A DNA stretch of 64,000 bases from Dasyornis broadbenti (Eukaryota; Chordata; Aves; Passeriformes; Dasyornithidae): positions 485,287 through 549,286 of the forward strand of contig VZRN01002232.1 of the NCBI GenBank assembly GCA_013397935.1, in the 5' to 3' direction. The notes under the pieces were generated by a model. It worked only from the letters and a program-made list of their open reading frames with translations. It was not told the origin of the DNA and searched no databases. The translations under genes were made by a program, and so were the position numbers. Shown here piece by piece: positions 23,230-34,476 of this stretch; positions within the stretch are counted from its first letter, which is position 1, and each line of letters starts with the position of its first letter.

Positions 23230-24290
23230 TGTCATTGTGGGAGTCTACTATAGAGTGCCTAGCCAGGCCATTGATGGTGATGAATTATTCTTTGAGGAGC
23301 TAAGAGACTCCTGTAAATCATAAGAAAGCCAACTAAGAATGATGTCCTCCTTGATCTGCTGCTTGTTTAACAGAGAGGGTCTTGAGCAAAGTGGAGGTTG
23401 GTGGCTATCTTGGCCACAGCAGCCATGAAGCAATTGAGTTTAAAATCTCTGGTTTTAAACAGAGGAGGGAAAGTGCCAGCAAAACGTCAGGCCTGGACAT
23501 GGGGAGAGCAGCCTTCAGACTGCTCAGGGAACTAGTGAGTAAGGTCCCCTGAGAAAAAGCTTTTTCAGGTGCTGGGTCCATCTCTGCTGGTCAGTTTAAA
23601 AGCACCATCTCCTTAGGGCACAGGACCAGACAATTCCTAAATGTCTCAAGTCAAGCAGACAAGGCAGAAGGCTGGCTTGGCTGAGCAGAGATTTTCCTTT
23701 GGAGATACAGCAAAAAAGGAGTGTTTATGAGCAATGAAAGCAAGATCAGGTGACATCCTCTGTGTGGTTCTGGGCACCACAATATAAGAAAGATGTAAAG
23801 CTATTAGAGAGTGTCCGAAGGGAGGCTGAAAGATGATGAAGGGCCTTGAGGGGGAAGCTGTGTGAGGAGCAGCTGAGGTCACTTGGGCTGTTCAGCCTGG
23901 AGGAAAGGAGACTGAGGGGACATCTCATTGCAGTTACAACTTCCTCAAGAGGGCAAGAGGACGGGCAGACACTGTTCTTTCCTCTGATCTCTCCTCTGTG
24001 GTGACCAGTGACAGGACCTGAGGAAATGGCCTGAATTTGTGTCAAGGGAGGTTTAGCTTGGATTTTAGAAAAAGGTTCTTCACTCAGAGAGGGGTTGGGC
24101 ACTGGAACAGGCTCCCCAGGGAAGTGGTCACAGCACCAAGCCTGACAGAGCTCCAGAAGCGTTTGACAGCACTCTCAGGCACATGATGTGATTCTTGGAA
24201 CTATCCTGTGCAGGGCCAGGAGTTGAACGTCTATGATCCTGCTGGGTCCCTTCGAACTCATAATATTGTGTAATTCTTTGATTCTGTTAT
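23230..24290 (+). mobile_element. CR1 LINE, internally deleted, with endonuclease remnants
   Basis: The 3' part (about 23740-24290) is a clear CR1: it contains GAGAGTGTCCGAAGGGAGGC, the GGCCTTGAGGGGGAAGC and TGTTCAGCCTGGAGGAAAGG blocks, CACTGGAACAGGCTCCCCAG, and a degenerate ATTCT-type tail. The 5' part (about 23230-23735) encodes remnants of the CR1 ORF2 apurinic-endonuclease domain in the same orientation: GVYYRVP near 23250, DVLLDLL near 23342, a shifted NREGL near 23370, and GHSSHEAIEF near 23415, where the family has a Ser-Asp-His catalytic motif. Stops and frameshifts make it dead. The segment carrying the GDFN-type motif and the whole reverse transcriptase domain are missing, so internal deletions are needed to explain it. 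The minus-strand open frames here are by-products. Confidence 0.85.
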
Positions 24291-27200
24291 ATCTGTCATC
24301 TGTATCTTTCCCAGAACAACACATTCCTGTTGTCCCTCTTAGAGGTGACTCTGAGACATTTGCACTGACTTTTTCATGTAGACAGACAATTGATTCAACA
24401 TTTCCTGATTCTTCTCTGGTGACATGTCTATATTAGGCTACAGAATTAAGCTCCTTATTGCTTACAGCTCAGCTGACACTGCCGACCTTCATGCAGTGAT
24501 TGTCAGGTGTCTCTCTCCCTGGCAGGGAGTTGGTTGTCATGTGTTTTGGAGCTAAGCTTAAGTCATGCTCCAAGGACTGGGATTCCTTGGGACATGTATA
24601 AGTCTGAGTTAGTCTCCTGGGGCCTCTGCAGTCATGAAGAGAAATCATCACTTGATCTACAGGACAGGATTCATCTCATCATAATGTAGGTCTAAAAAAA
24701 GGAAGGTGATCTGCACTCTAGATGTGCCTTTTCAACTCACTAACTATAAAGATGAGTGGAATGGAACTACCTCAGATGTCAAGTCTACACTGCCGGAAAA
24801 GGGGAAGGTGATCCCTGCCTTGTAAAGTACGAGCACTTTAGTAGTAAAGTAACCAAGGTCATGTGAGGCTTGGTTGTGGTGACCTGGTAGTGCTTAGCAG
24901 GACAAACACTTGCAGTCTTCCTCCTGTGCTCTGCTCTGTGACTGCTCTGAACACCAGAGTAGTCTTCATAGAAGAGAAAATTGACATTAATACTTGGAAA
25001 CCTCTCTTCTGTGTTATTCTATCTGGTTTGGTGGTTTTTTTTTGTATGTTCTGCCTGAGGACTTTTCCTTTGTACTTACGGCTTGAATTAACCGTATAGT
25101 TTTGTCTTAATTTACTGTCACAAACCCTGTATTCACTGTAAGATGTTTAGGTACCCATTTTTAAGTGGATTAAACAGGAAATAAAATGTGCATGTGGATC
25201 TGAAGCCTTGTTGACCTGACAGATTCTCCCAAGGCCCCAAGAGATCAGAGGCAGCATTCATCAAGCGAGACATTGAGCATATGCTGAGTGTAGTGCTAAT
25301 ACTTGGGAGCTTTTGCATAATAGTAAGCCAGATTCATTGTTCTTTATTTGTGAACTGTGCACTCCACTTTGTGTGTTTCCTCTTGAATAGTGTAAAAGAG
25401 GATAGTGCAGAACTGAGGGCAGCAGCTTATAAAATAGTGTATTCAAATATGGATTCAGCCTGAGCTATGGAGAGTTTTCTGCAGTGGATTAGTGGCTGCA
25501 GCGCTGCCATTCTCCTGGGAAATCACCTAAGCACACGTGTATTCTTTAGAAGGCTTTTGACCTCTTTTGTGTTCTTCTTCTTAATTTCTGTGTCCTAAGT
25601 AAGGTGATATTAAAACAATTCCTTGTTGGTATGCTTCCCTGGGAGCTTTGCAGAGTGTACAGGAGGGCAGTGGTTTCTGCTGCTCCTAAATTAAAAGCGA
25701 TTGCTCAGACTCCTGCAAGTCTACAGAAGATGACATGTCAGCTAAGAATGAGTGCTGCTCTTTGCACTGGCAAACTGGATACTGGGGAAAGAATAATGTG
25801 ATTGTCAAGACATATCTTTCAGTTTAATAAACCATGCTGAGAAGGCTTTGCCTCGGTTTAATAGTGGTCCTTAGGGGAGAAAAAATCTAAACTTTAGCAT
25901 GAAAACAAACACTCCTTGTCTGTTTTGAAATAAACATACTGTCTTCTGCAGAACTAGGCTACACTGTAAATTTTACAGACAAATAGGATATGAATAAGAC
26001 AACTGCCTTAGCAGTATTATTAGGAGTAATAACTTCTGTTGTGGATAAATTGGACCCTTTTAAATGTAAAAACATTCATATTTTATTATTCTAGCCTAGC
26101 TTTTCCCTTAGAACAGGCTATCCTGTCTGTAAGTTTTATTAGAAATCTCATGATATACGACATTATGAATTACTGCATTTGAGTTCTCAGCTGAACAGAG
26201 GGTGCAGCAATACATTGTTTAACATGTCTCAACTGCTTACTCTGGAAGCTTAATATTGGGGGCTTCTTCCTGCTCCAGAATGACTGTTTTGGGACTAATG
26301 ATCAAGTCACCATGTTGTACAAAATATCTGAATCTGCTTGTTGAAGTCCTCCTTGGTTATCAGTACTCCTGGCGCTGTAGGATCCTTTAGATTTTGGGAT
26401 TGCTGCACCTGAGCCCAGTGTGATCTGTTAGTGATCGCACTGTTAAAAAACTGACTTCTAATTTATTGCCTAATTTATAGGCCCACTTGATAGAGCTATG
26501 ACACAGTTGAACTCGTATTCAATGATTAATGTGAAATAAAAGGTAGTGTTACATGGCCCACTTAGATTAGATGCTCTTGATCTAATCCTGTCAGTCAGCC
26601 ACAGCTGTTAAACATTTTATGTCCTCACATAAGACTGTACTTGTGCTGCTGTAGGTTTTCAGGCTAAAAGAAGACCATAGTATAATTAAATAGCCAGAGC
26701 TTATATAAAAGAATAGGATAATTATCCATATGTATAATCAGAAATTTATAGGAGGATGTGTTTAAACAAATGTGATTTTTACCACATAAAATGTTCCAGA
26801 GATTTTTCAAAGTCGTAAGAAAGAATTAGGAATTCAGATTTCATTGCCTTTCTTTTAGGTGGTAACTAGCACCTCTTATGTATTTGAAAATGTCCCCTAA
26901 ATTATTGAATTTGATTGTACATGCCCTACATAATCGCTCAGGGCCAAAGATGAGGATTCTTTGTGATTTTTAAATTTGGGTTTTATTCAATACAAATATA
27001 TAGTTGAAGTTTTTATCCATTGGACAGTATAAATAAAAGTAGCTGAAGAACCTCAGCGTGGTTTCAGTGGGACTTGGTGACATTTCGCTTTGCAAAACCT
27101 GGCCAATGACAGGGCTGCTGAAGGGGCATTTCATCACCTTGGGCATCAGGAAGTGGCTGCAGGTCTGACTGCTGCAAGGACAGAGGGGGCTTAATGGGAA

Positions 27201-29158
27201 TTAACAGATTCCACAGATCTTAAATGAATGTTCTCATTAGGAAGGACACTTTTCTTCTCACCCTTTTTGTGTGTCAAGATCAATATCTCATCAGGGAAAC
27301 CTTCAATACAGAATATTTTGAACGAATATGTGATAAATAATATTTTTTTACCATATTTGGGCTATAGCAAAAATGATTTTCCTGGTATAATGAGTGATAA
27401 GTAGAACAAAGATCATTTGGGAATAAAATGTATCTGTTTGATCCATTTGATAATTTCCATCTGGATGGCATTTGCTTCCCTCAGTAAAGGGAATGGGAGC
27501 TGTCTATTTCTGGGCAATCTGTTGAGTTTATTTTACAGAAAAGGACAGTTTAGCTTTTCCTTCCATATGGACATACATTATTACATTTACAAACATGGTG
27601 TTCATCTTTCATTTTTTTTAGATCCTCTAAGAAGTCTTAATTCGTGGGTGAGTTGGGATGTGGGTTGAATAGTCTCTCTTTTTTTTTTTTCTTTCCCAAA
27701 AATCAGTAAGAGAGGGGAAAGATCCCCATTATTCTGTATAGATAGGTACTGGTTAATTTAATAAACCGAAAGAAACCTTGCTTGTCAGAGCAGAAAGCAA
27801 GTTAGCTATAATGAGACCAGAATTATCATTGTTCCTCTAGGCCTGACCATGCTGGAGGAGTGGAAGTCTGCAAGCGTGATTCCAGGCTATTGTGGGATCC
27901 AAGTCATGCAAGCTCTGTCATAAATTAAGCAAGTTTTACCTCAGGATTCTCCTCTAGAACAGTGAAGCATTAAAACCCTTAAAAGTATCATTCAAATTAC
28001 AATGTCATCTCGGCTAACCAAAGAGAAACTTTTCTTAGTGCAATGAGGTGACAGTGGTTAATGCTGTGGTTTTGCCACTGACCCGGGACTACTGGATCTT
28101 GTGCATTTGTAACATTTTTAATTAGCTTTTGATAAGACTTGTGTATCAAAGGCAAAACATCAGAGCTGCTTCACTTTGGCACCCTGGGCAGGCAGCCAGG
28201 TCTGTACCCTGCTCCCCTCGCTGAGCACAGTCATTCCAGCAGGAATTCCTCCCTTGCAAAATGTCATGAGGTACCCAAACGCAATAAGCACATAGGCATT
28301 GATGCTTTTTCCTTGGAATACTTTTATTTGAAAAGTGATTCTGTTCTCTGCATTGTTTTTTTGGTTTTTTGGGTTTTTTTTTCCAAGTGTTTGTGTTTAA
28401 AACCTTTGGAAAAGTACAATATCCCCGCATATAAAAACAGGAAGAAAGAGTTGTAGTTTAAGAGGACAATCCTATTTTCTTCACAAAAAACAAACGTGGA
28501 ATATTTTTTCCTTTGGCAAACCCATGTGATGTAATCCTGCAGAAATGGGGCATTGTGTGACTGCCTGGAGCTGAGGAAAGGTGCAAAACTTAGGAAAAGG
28601 GTATGAATCAGTGCCTGGTGTTTTAGGGCCACACCTCCTTCATCCTTTTGTTACTGGTAGGCCATGGATATGGTTTATTTTCTCTTTTTTGGTCTGCTGT
28701 GGTAGATGTGCCTGAACAGCTTGATTGCAAATTCATCCACAGAACAGTTCAGAGTTAAACCAGCCTTTTTTTGCTGCCACTGATAATCATTTGCACTATC
28801 AGCAAAATTGCCACCTGTAATCAGATCTGTAAGAGCACAGATGGCTTCCAAATGCACTAATTCACTACCAGAGCTGTGATTTTAGCAGCAATTGCTCCTT
28901 AGCATTTTGCACCTGGAATTCTTACTAATTTTCATATTTATCAAACAGCTGTGTATTGAGACCTCCAGCTTGCAGGTACTTGTGATCTAAAGAAGTCTGA
29001 GAAGGATGATTACACTCCAATTTCAACAGAGGCTTACCCTGATTCAGTTATAGTTCAGTTAGGGTCTGGTCCTCAGAGGTTTTCAGTGCCTTGTCAATCA
29101 CATATTTCATCGGTAAGTTATGGCTTTTAGATTTCAGTGCTTCCCCCACCCCCCACCA

Positions 29159-29253
29159 NNNNNNNNNNNNNNNNNNNNNNNNNNNNNNNNNNNNNNNNNN
29201 NNNNNNNNNNNNNNNNNNNNNNNNNNNNNNNNNNNNNNNNNNNNNNNNNNNNN
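29159..29253. other. Assembly gap (95 N)
   Basis: Ninety-five undetermined bases follow a C-rich run (CCCCCACCCCCCACC). The C-run suggests a GC-rich simple repeat that failed to sequence. The open frame 29091-29336 crosses the gap and has no meaning. Confidence 0.98.
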
Positions 29254-31452
29254 CATTGTCCTATCTACTTGTTGGTAGACTGGGCACAAGTAACCTGAGA
29301 GAGAGCAAGCTCTGCCTGCTTACACAGTGGACTTGAAGCAAGTCCAGGCCGCAACACTCATGTTTGTGTTATGCAATCCAAAAGACAATTCCTAACTTCC
29401 AGAAAACAGGGTTTTTTTCTTGTTCTGACCTTTAACAATCTGCACCAGTGAACAGAGCCATGTCCCAGGCAGCTGGTGGGAAGGCACTTGCCTCTTTCAC
29501 AGCCTGCATGTGTTACGGGAAGGGGGGCCCTGCCAGACCTCACCTACCAGTGCTCCAAACACAAGGTTTTTCCTGCTAAGGTGATACAGATCTTCTCTCT
29601 GCTGAGAAGTTTTGAAATTTCTTGTGGTTGGAAACAAAAGATTTTGCTCGAAAAAAGGGATTCCATGCTGGCTTGGCTATTTGTCTTCTTCAAGAGTGCT
29701 CATAACTGTCATGGTGACAGGAGGTGATGAAAAAGGCTGTTGGTCAGGTTTCTGCTGACAGGGAGTTTCATTATTTGTGTAGTCCACAAGCCACAGTGAA
29801 ATTATGAAGGATTTAAGGCTAGTGAGCTGAGTTGGATAGAAGTTTCTTTCATAGTCATTTTAAAGGATGTGAGAAGGGAGAGGAGAAGGATTTAAGACAA
29901 GAAATGATGGAAACATGAATTTATCCAGGAACAGAAGCAGAGGCTGGTGGAAAAAGAGATGAAGTTGTATTGAGGCAGAAGCACTAAAAGAAAAACAGGC
30001 AAATGTGCATTAGGAAGGACAAAAATTTGCACATTAATCCTTGTTTCTCAATTCTGGCAATTACGTTTTATAAATCATATATATGTATGTGATTCCTTAG
30101 CACCAATTTAATTCTTCAGTAAAGTATAGTTAAAGTCAGAAATATTATGAATTGTGGTGAGGATATGAATGCCTTCCTTCAGGGATGGGAGTCTTTTTAT
30201 ACTGCTAACTGACCTATATCAGAAAAAAGAATAAAAGCACTGTAATTGCTTGTCTTTCTCCAAGGTGGTGTTTGCATGGAGCATTTCCAGCAAAATAACC
30301 AAAATAATATTCAGGGTCAACTCTAATTCTGGATTGTCTTGTGTGTATGTTGCTCATGTAGTAATTAAAAGGGAGAAAACCCAGGTTTTATTAGAGTCTT
30401 GTAGATGCATTTAAAGAAGCAAATGTCATATGATGCATTAGGCTATTCTTCAAAATGGGGGAGGGAAAGGAGGAAATGTGGAGTCTGCTTCTGCTCCCCA
30501 GAGTTTCAGGAATTCATGGCTGAGACAGTCAATGCAAACATTTTTCATATGAAGCTCAGTCTCACCATGCTGGAGGCGTTTGTCCCTCCACAGCAAACGG
30601 CCAGAATTAGAAATCTTCAAATCTTCAGGTGGGTTGACTCAGATGGGAAAGCACATGTGCCTGGCTGAGCCCAGGTGCTGAAGGACTTCTTGGGAGAGGG
30701 AGGGAATGGGTCAGAATGAAGAAACAGATGTTGTCTAGGCAGGAATTCCCATTCATTTTGTTCGGTCACCTGGCTGCTACAGAAACCCTGTGACAACGTG
30801 TTTTCAGCTGACAGCCTTCTCAGCTGTGACAAATGCAACACCTGGTTTCCCATGGAAAGAGCTGATGGTTACTTCTGTGTCACTTCAGTTGCAGTTGTGG
30901 ATTTTCTTTTTTAGATCTTCTGAAAGTATATTTAAATGACGCAGAAGAATTATCTAGTTAGCTAACACAAGCTGAAATTTCCTTCCTTTGCCAGAGCCCT
31001 TGGAGCTCTCTTTGTGCTTTCTAAGATTTTAGCCAGACAGATCATGGCTTTTTCAATCCTGGTAATGTGTGACAGTTAGATCTGGCTAATATCCCTGCCC
31101 TTAATAAGTTATTAAAATGGGCAGCAGCATTAAGAATTTATTTTAGGCCTTTTTGAGATCTTTTAGTTGTGAGACAACAGTGGCTGCTGCTGACAAAAGA
31201 TTCTTTGCTGCTGCTGAGTCGCGGCAGGACAGGGCTTGTGCAAGTTGTGCCTGTGGTACACCTAAACATGCTGGCATGAACATCCTGGGAGCAAATAAGT
31301 TACAGCATTCAAATTACTGTAAGGCACAATTTCCTAAAAATTTGCTTTATTCTTACTCGCAAAGTTACCTCCTCATGTATTTTGCAGGCATATGCCAGAA
31401 CACAACTAGTGAAGTCAAATAGCCAGATTGTTGTGCTGTTTCTTATGCTTAG

Positions 31453-31633
31453 AGAAAGGAAACTCGTTTGCAAACAGGACAGAAATATTGTCAGAAAGTT
31501 TACTGTCAGAAAAGGAAGATCTGTGAAAAAATGAGCCAGCAGATGAAAGCAGATACCTTGGAGAAGAGATGGGGGCAAACAGGTCCTCTCCAGGGCTTTC
31601 ATGATTTTCTGCTCAAGGACTTCCTGAAGCAGA
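31453..31633 (+). CDS. Weak exon-like segment (charged, cysteine-containing)
   Basis: A pyrimidine-rich approach ending TTATGCTTAG is followed by 181 nt open in one frame, ending at a near-consensus donor CAGA|GTGAGT. The reading is Lys-rich and includes QTGQKYCQKVYCQKRKICEK and a leucine-rich end (FHDFLLKDFLKQ). It resembles no family I know. It could be an exon of an unseen gene, a non-coding RNA exon, or chance. The next in-frame stop is at about 31654. Confidence 0.2.
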
Positions 31634-31756
31634 GTGAGTTTCTATTAATTCAGTGAACCTTGATGGATTTTCCTTCTATTAAGTTGTCAAGTCTCTCTCG
31701 AGCCCATCTAAACTTTTTCTCTTTGCAGTATTCCATGTGAAGGAGTCCCACAATTT

Positions 31757-31791
31757 TTAAGAATCACACATTCTTAACCACATGTTAAGAA
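31757..31791. repeat. Alternating TTAAGAA/TTCTTAA inverted repeats
   Basis: TTAAGAAT (31757-31764) pairs with ATTCTTAA (31770-31777) around CACAC, and the same TTCTTAA arm pairs again with TTAAGAA (31785-31791) around CCACATG. Three alternating copies of one 7-bp unit could form either of two hairpins. Confidence 0.6.
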
Positions 31792-33533
31792 CCACTTCGT
31801 TATGAGCTTGTTACCAATCAGCGCATCCTGGTCATTCCTGGTTTCCCTCTCCACTTAGGTGTACTCTTACCCAAGAATCAGTCTTCCCTATAGAGTGTAA
31901 AGTTTGCACAAGGATCTATCTAGCAAACAGCATCTTTGTTTACTCTAAGCTTTTGGAATCAAGTTCCCAAAACCATGTCATATATAAATGTTTTTGAAAA
32001 GTCCTAAAACGTCTGTCTTCCAAAATTGCAGTCTTTATTGTAAATGGTCACTTACTATTTTTTCTCTACTTTTAATTAAGAGAGAGTACTCATTATGCCA
32101 ATTCCAGAGCACAAGAAAACTTTTGGAGGTATAACTAATATTGTAATCTGTGTTCCTTATCATATAATATTGGATAAGTAGTGGGATGGTGAACTAAATT
32201 ATGAAATAGACACCTTTTTTTTCATATTTCAGTTAAGTACTTCCATTTGATATATTGGACGTTTCTCACGTTCTGTCTCCTGTACAGCTCCAAAGTATTT
32301 TGCACTCTGGAAATCCTCGGTTTCACATATCATTGTCTCAGGTTACTACAGTCCAGGACAAAGTAAACAGGAACAACAGAATGAGAGTCTTTTCTTGTCA
32401 ACCCTTTTAAGTTGCGTGTGCATAATTAACATCTCCAGGCTTCTCTTGCCTTTTCAGTTGCTTCTCATTCTGATAGAACTTTTAAAGCGAAAGTCTTTAT
32501 GTCACATTTCTACCCCAAATGCCCACTCATTCTTCTGTTGAATATTAAAAAAGACAGTCAGCCTTTTCTGGTTGAAATGTTGTGTTTCTCACGTTCCTGC
32601 CTTGTGAATTTAGCAGCTATTTATTTCAGATATTGTTTTTTCATTCCATCCTATTCTATTACACCTGGTCCTTTTCATTCACTATTTTGTCTATTAAATA
32701 AAAGTCCCCTTTTATTAAAGTAATTTTGCTGCCACACCTGATGTAATATTTTAATGCAGATTTTATTAGACTGCCTAGTTAGTGCTGAAGATACTGACTG
32801 ACATGAGTAATGTTTTGCTAATCTCCACAATATAGAATTAATAGGGGAAAATCACAGTGTTGATCAGGAGTGGTTGATACTAGAAAGCTGTGTCCCCATA
32901 GAACCGAAGCATTTAAAGCATGTGCTGAAATTGCATTGTAACTGGAATGCTGTATTGGCCAGGGGGGCAACAATTGACTTAATAGTACAAACTCAGATGA
33001 AATGTTGTGCTGAACTGGGGACACTGTTAAATTGACTTCCCTCACTAAGAAGAAAAGCTCCAGTGCCTGGTTTTATACTGTCAGTGATTGGAAAGCTAAT
33101 GAAAACACTGATCTTGCTGTATTATTTTTGTTTTCTCTCCAGGGATGAGTTTGCCAGTTGGTTTGGTCTATATTATTTAACAGTGGAGAGAGGCATCCTG
33201 ATGTTTGGTTCAGAGGTGATGATGAACTAGGATGTTCTTAACTTACAATGCAGAATGCAAGGTAGGTTCAATAAAAATGAACATTTAATATTTTATCTTG
33301 ACAGTAAATAAGTTTTATTTAATTTTTATGCTTTTGTATTGGTTTGGGGTTTTTTGTTTCATTTAGATAGAGAAAATCCTCTATGCTAATTTTTAGGAGT
33401 GTTAGATTTCAAATACAGCACATCGATCTTGTAACACTCAATAAAATCAATAGAACCATTTCTGGTGACAAACCCACATCTGTCATTTTTTGCACAATGG
33501 TCACTGACATATAATCTATTCTGTTGCCTTGCC

Positions 33534-33550
33534 AAAAAAAAAAAAAAAAA
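33534..33550. repeat. A homopolymer (17 A)
   Basis: A run of 17 A with no recognisable retrotransposed sequence beside it. It lengthens the minus-strand open frame 33386-33568 by chance. Confidence 0.8.
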
Positions 33551-34111
33551 CAAATATGAAGCCAGCAAAATAAGTAGAAATAAATGTCATCATAATATTT
33601 TTAAAATAAACTATTTAAAATTGGTCTTAATGTAATTACTATATTTTTTTCTGAAATACCATGTTTGTTTATATTTACTATTCATTTTAGAAGGCTGAGT
33701 TTCTTGCTCTCATTGGTTCTGGTCCATCACTTGGTCTTGGCCAGGACTTGGGTTGTGCACTGTTGCTGAGTCATCCAATTTGTGTCAACGATTTACCTGC
33801 TTCTCTGAGCTGTGTCATGCTTGCTTTGTTGCATTCAAGATCCACACAGTATTAACCTAGCCCCCTTCACTGTGCCCTTGAAATACAACAGCTTTTTCCT
33901 CTACTGAGGTACAGAGAGATTAAGTCCAAAATCATGCATCGTCTGTAGCAAAACAGGGTATCAAAATCTGGTCTAAATCCAAGGGCAGTGCACTAAGCAC
34001 TGGATCCTTTTAAGTCGAGAAGGAAGACTTGACACATTTTTACCCAATACAAATAAATGTATTAAAAGCTGACATGTAATTTCAGTGGGAGGTTGATTTA
34101 TGTATTAACCA

Positions 34112-34476
34112 GTCCGGAGAGAAGCGGCTCAGGGGGGGACCTTATTGCTCTCTGCAACTCCATGACAGGAGGTTGTACCCAGGTGGGGGTTGCTCTCTTC
34201 TCCCAGGTAACAAGTGACAGGAGGAGAGAAAATGGCCCCAAAGTTGCACCAGGGGAGGTTTCGATTTGATATTAGGAAAAAATTCTACACCGAAAGGGTT
34301 GTCAAGCACTAGGACAGGCTGCTCAGGGAAGTGGTGGAGTTTGAAGGTATTTTAGAGATGTGTAGATATTACACTTGGGAGCATGGTTTGCTGGTGGACT
34401 TGGCAGTGCTGGGTTAATGGTTGAACCTGATGATCTTAAAGGTCTTTTCCAACCGAAATGACTCCGTGATTCTAAA
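34112..34476 (+). mobile_element. CR1 LINE 3' fragment
   Basis: About 365 bp follow the CR1 3' region closely: GAGAAGCGGCTCAGGGG, CCTTATTGCTCTCTGCAACT, GGAGGTTGTACCCAGGTGGG, GGGTTGTCAAGCACTAGGAC, GGTGGACTTGGCAGTGCTGG, GATCTTAAAGGTCTTTTCCA, then a short degenerate tail (CCGTGATTCT). Compared with the usual layout it lacks about a dozen bases between GTGGTGGAGT and the GAGGTATTT-type block. The good match and few changes suggest a fairly young insertion. The subfamily is different from the 23.7-24.3 kb copy. Confidence 0.92.

Larger units (their letters stand above)
24291..34111. other. Non-coding stretch, 24.3-34.1 kb
   Basis: It contains an assembly gap (29159-29253), T/G-rich runs near 28355-28383 and 33340-33360, a 17-A run at 33534-33550, a purine-rich patch at about 29860-30010, and small inverted repeats at 31757-31791. 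The one segment I would test as an exon is 31453-31633. No repeats of a family I know are visible, and no coding sequence is secure. Confidence 0.5.

Noticed and set aside
25390..25463. A short acceptor-like site followed by VKEDSAELRAAAYKIV and a stop
   Set aside because: The polypyrimidine tract is weak, the segment is short, and no phase-matching partner is visible.
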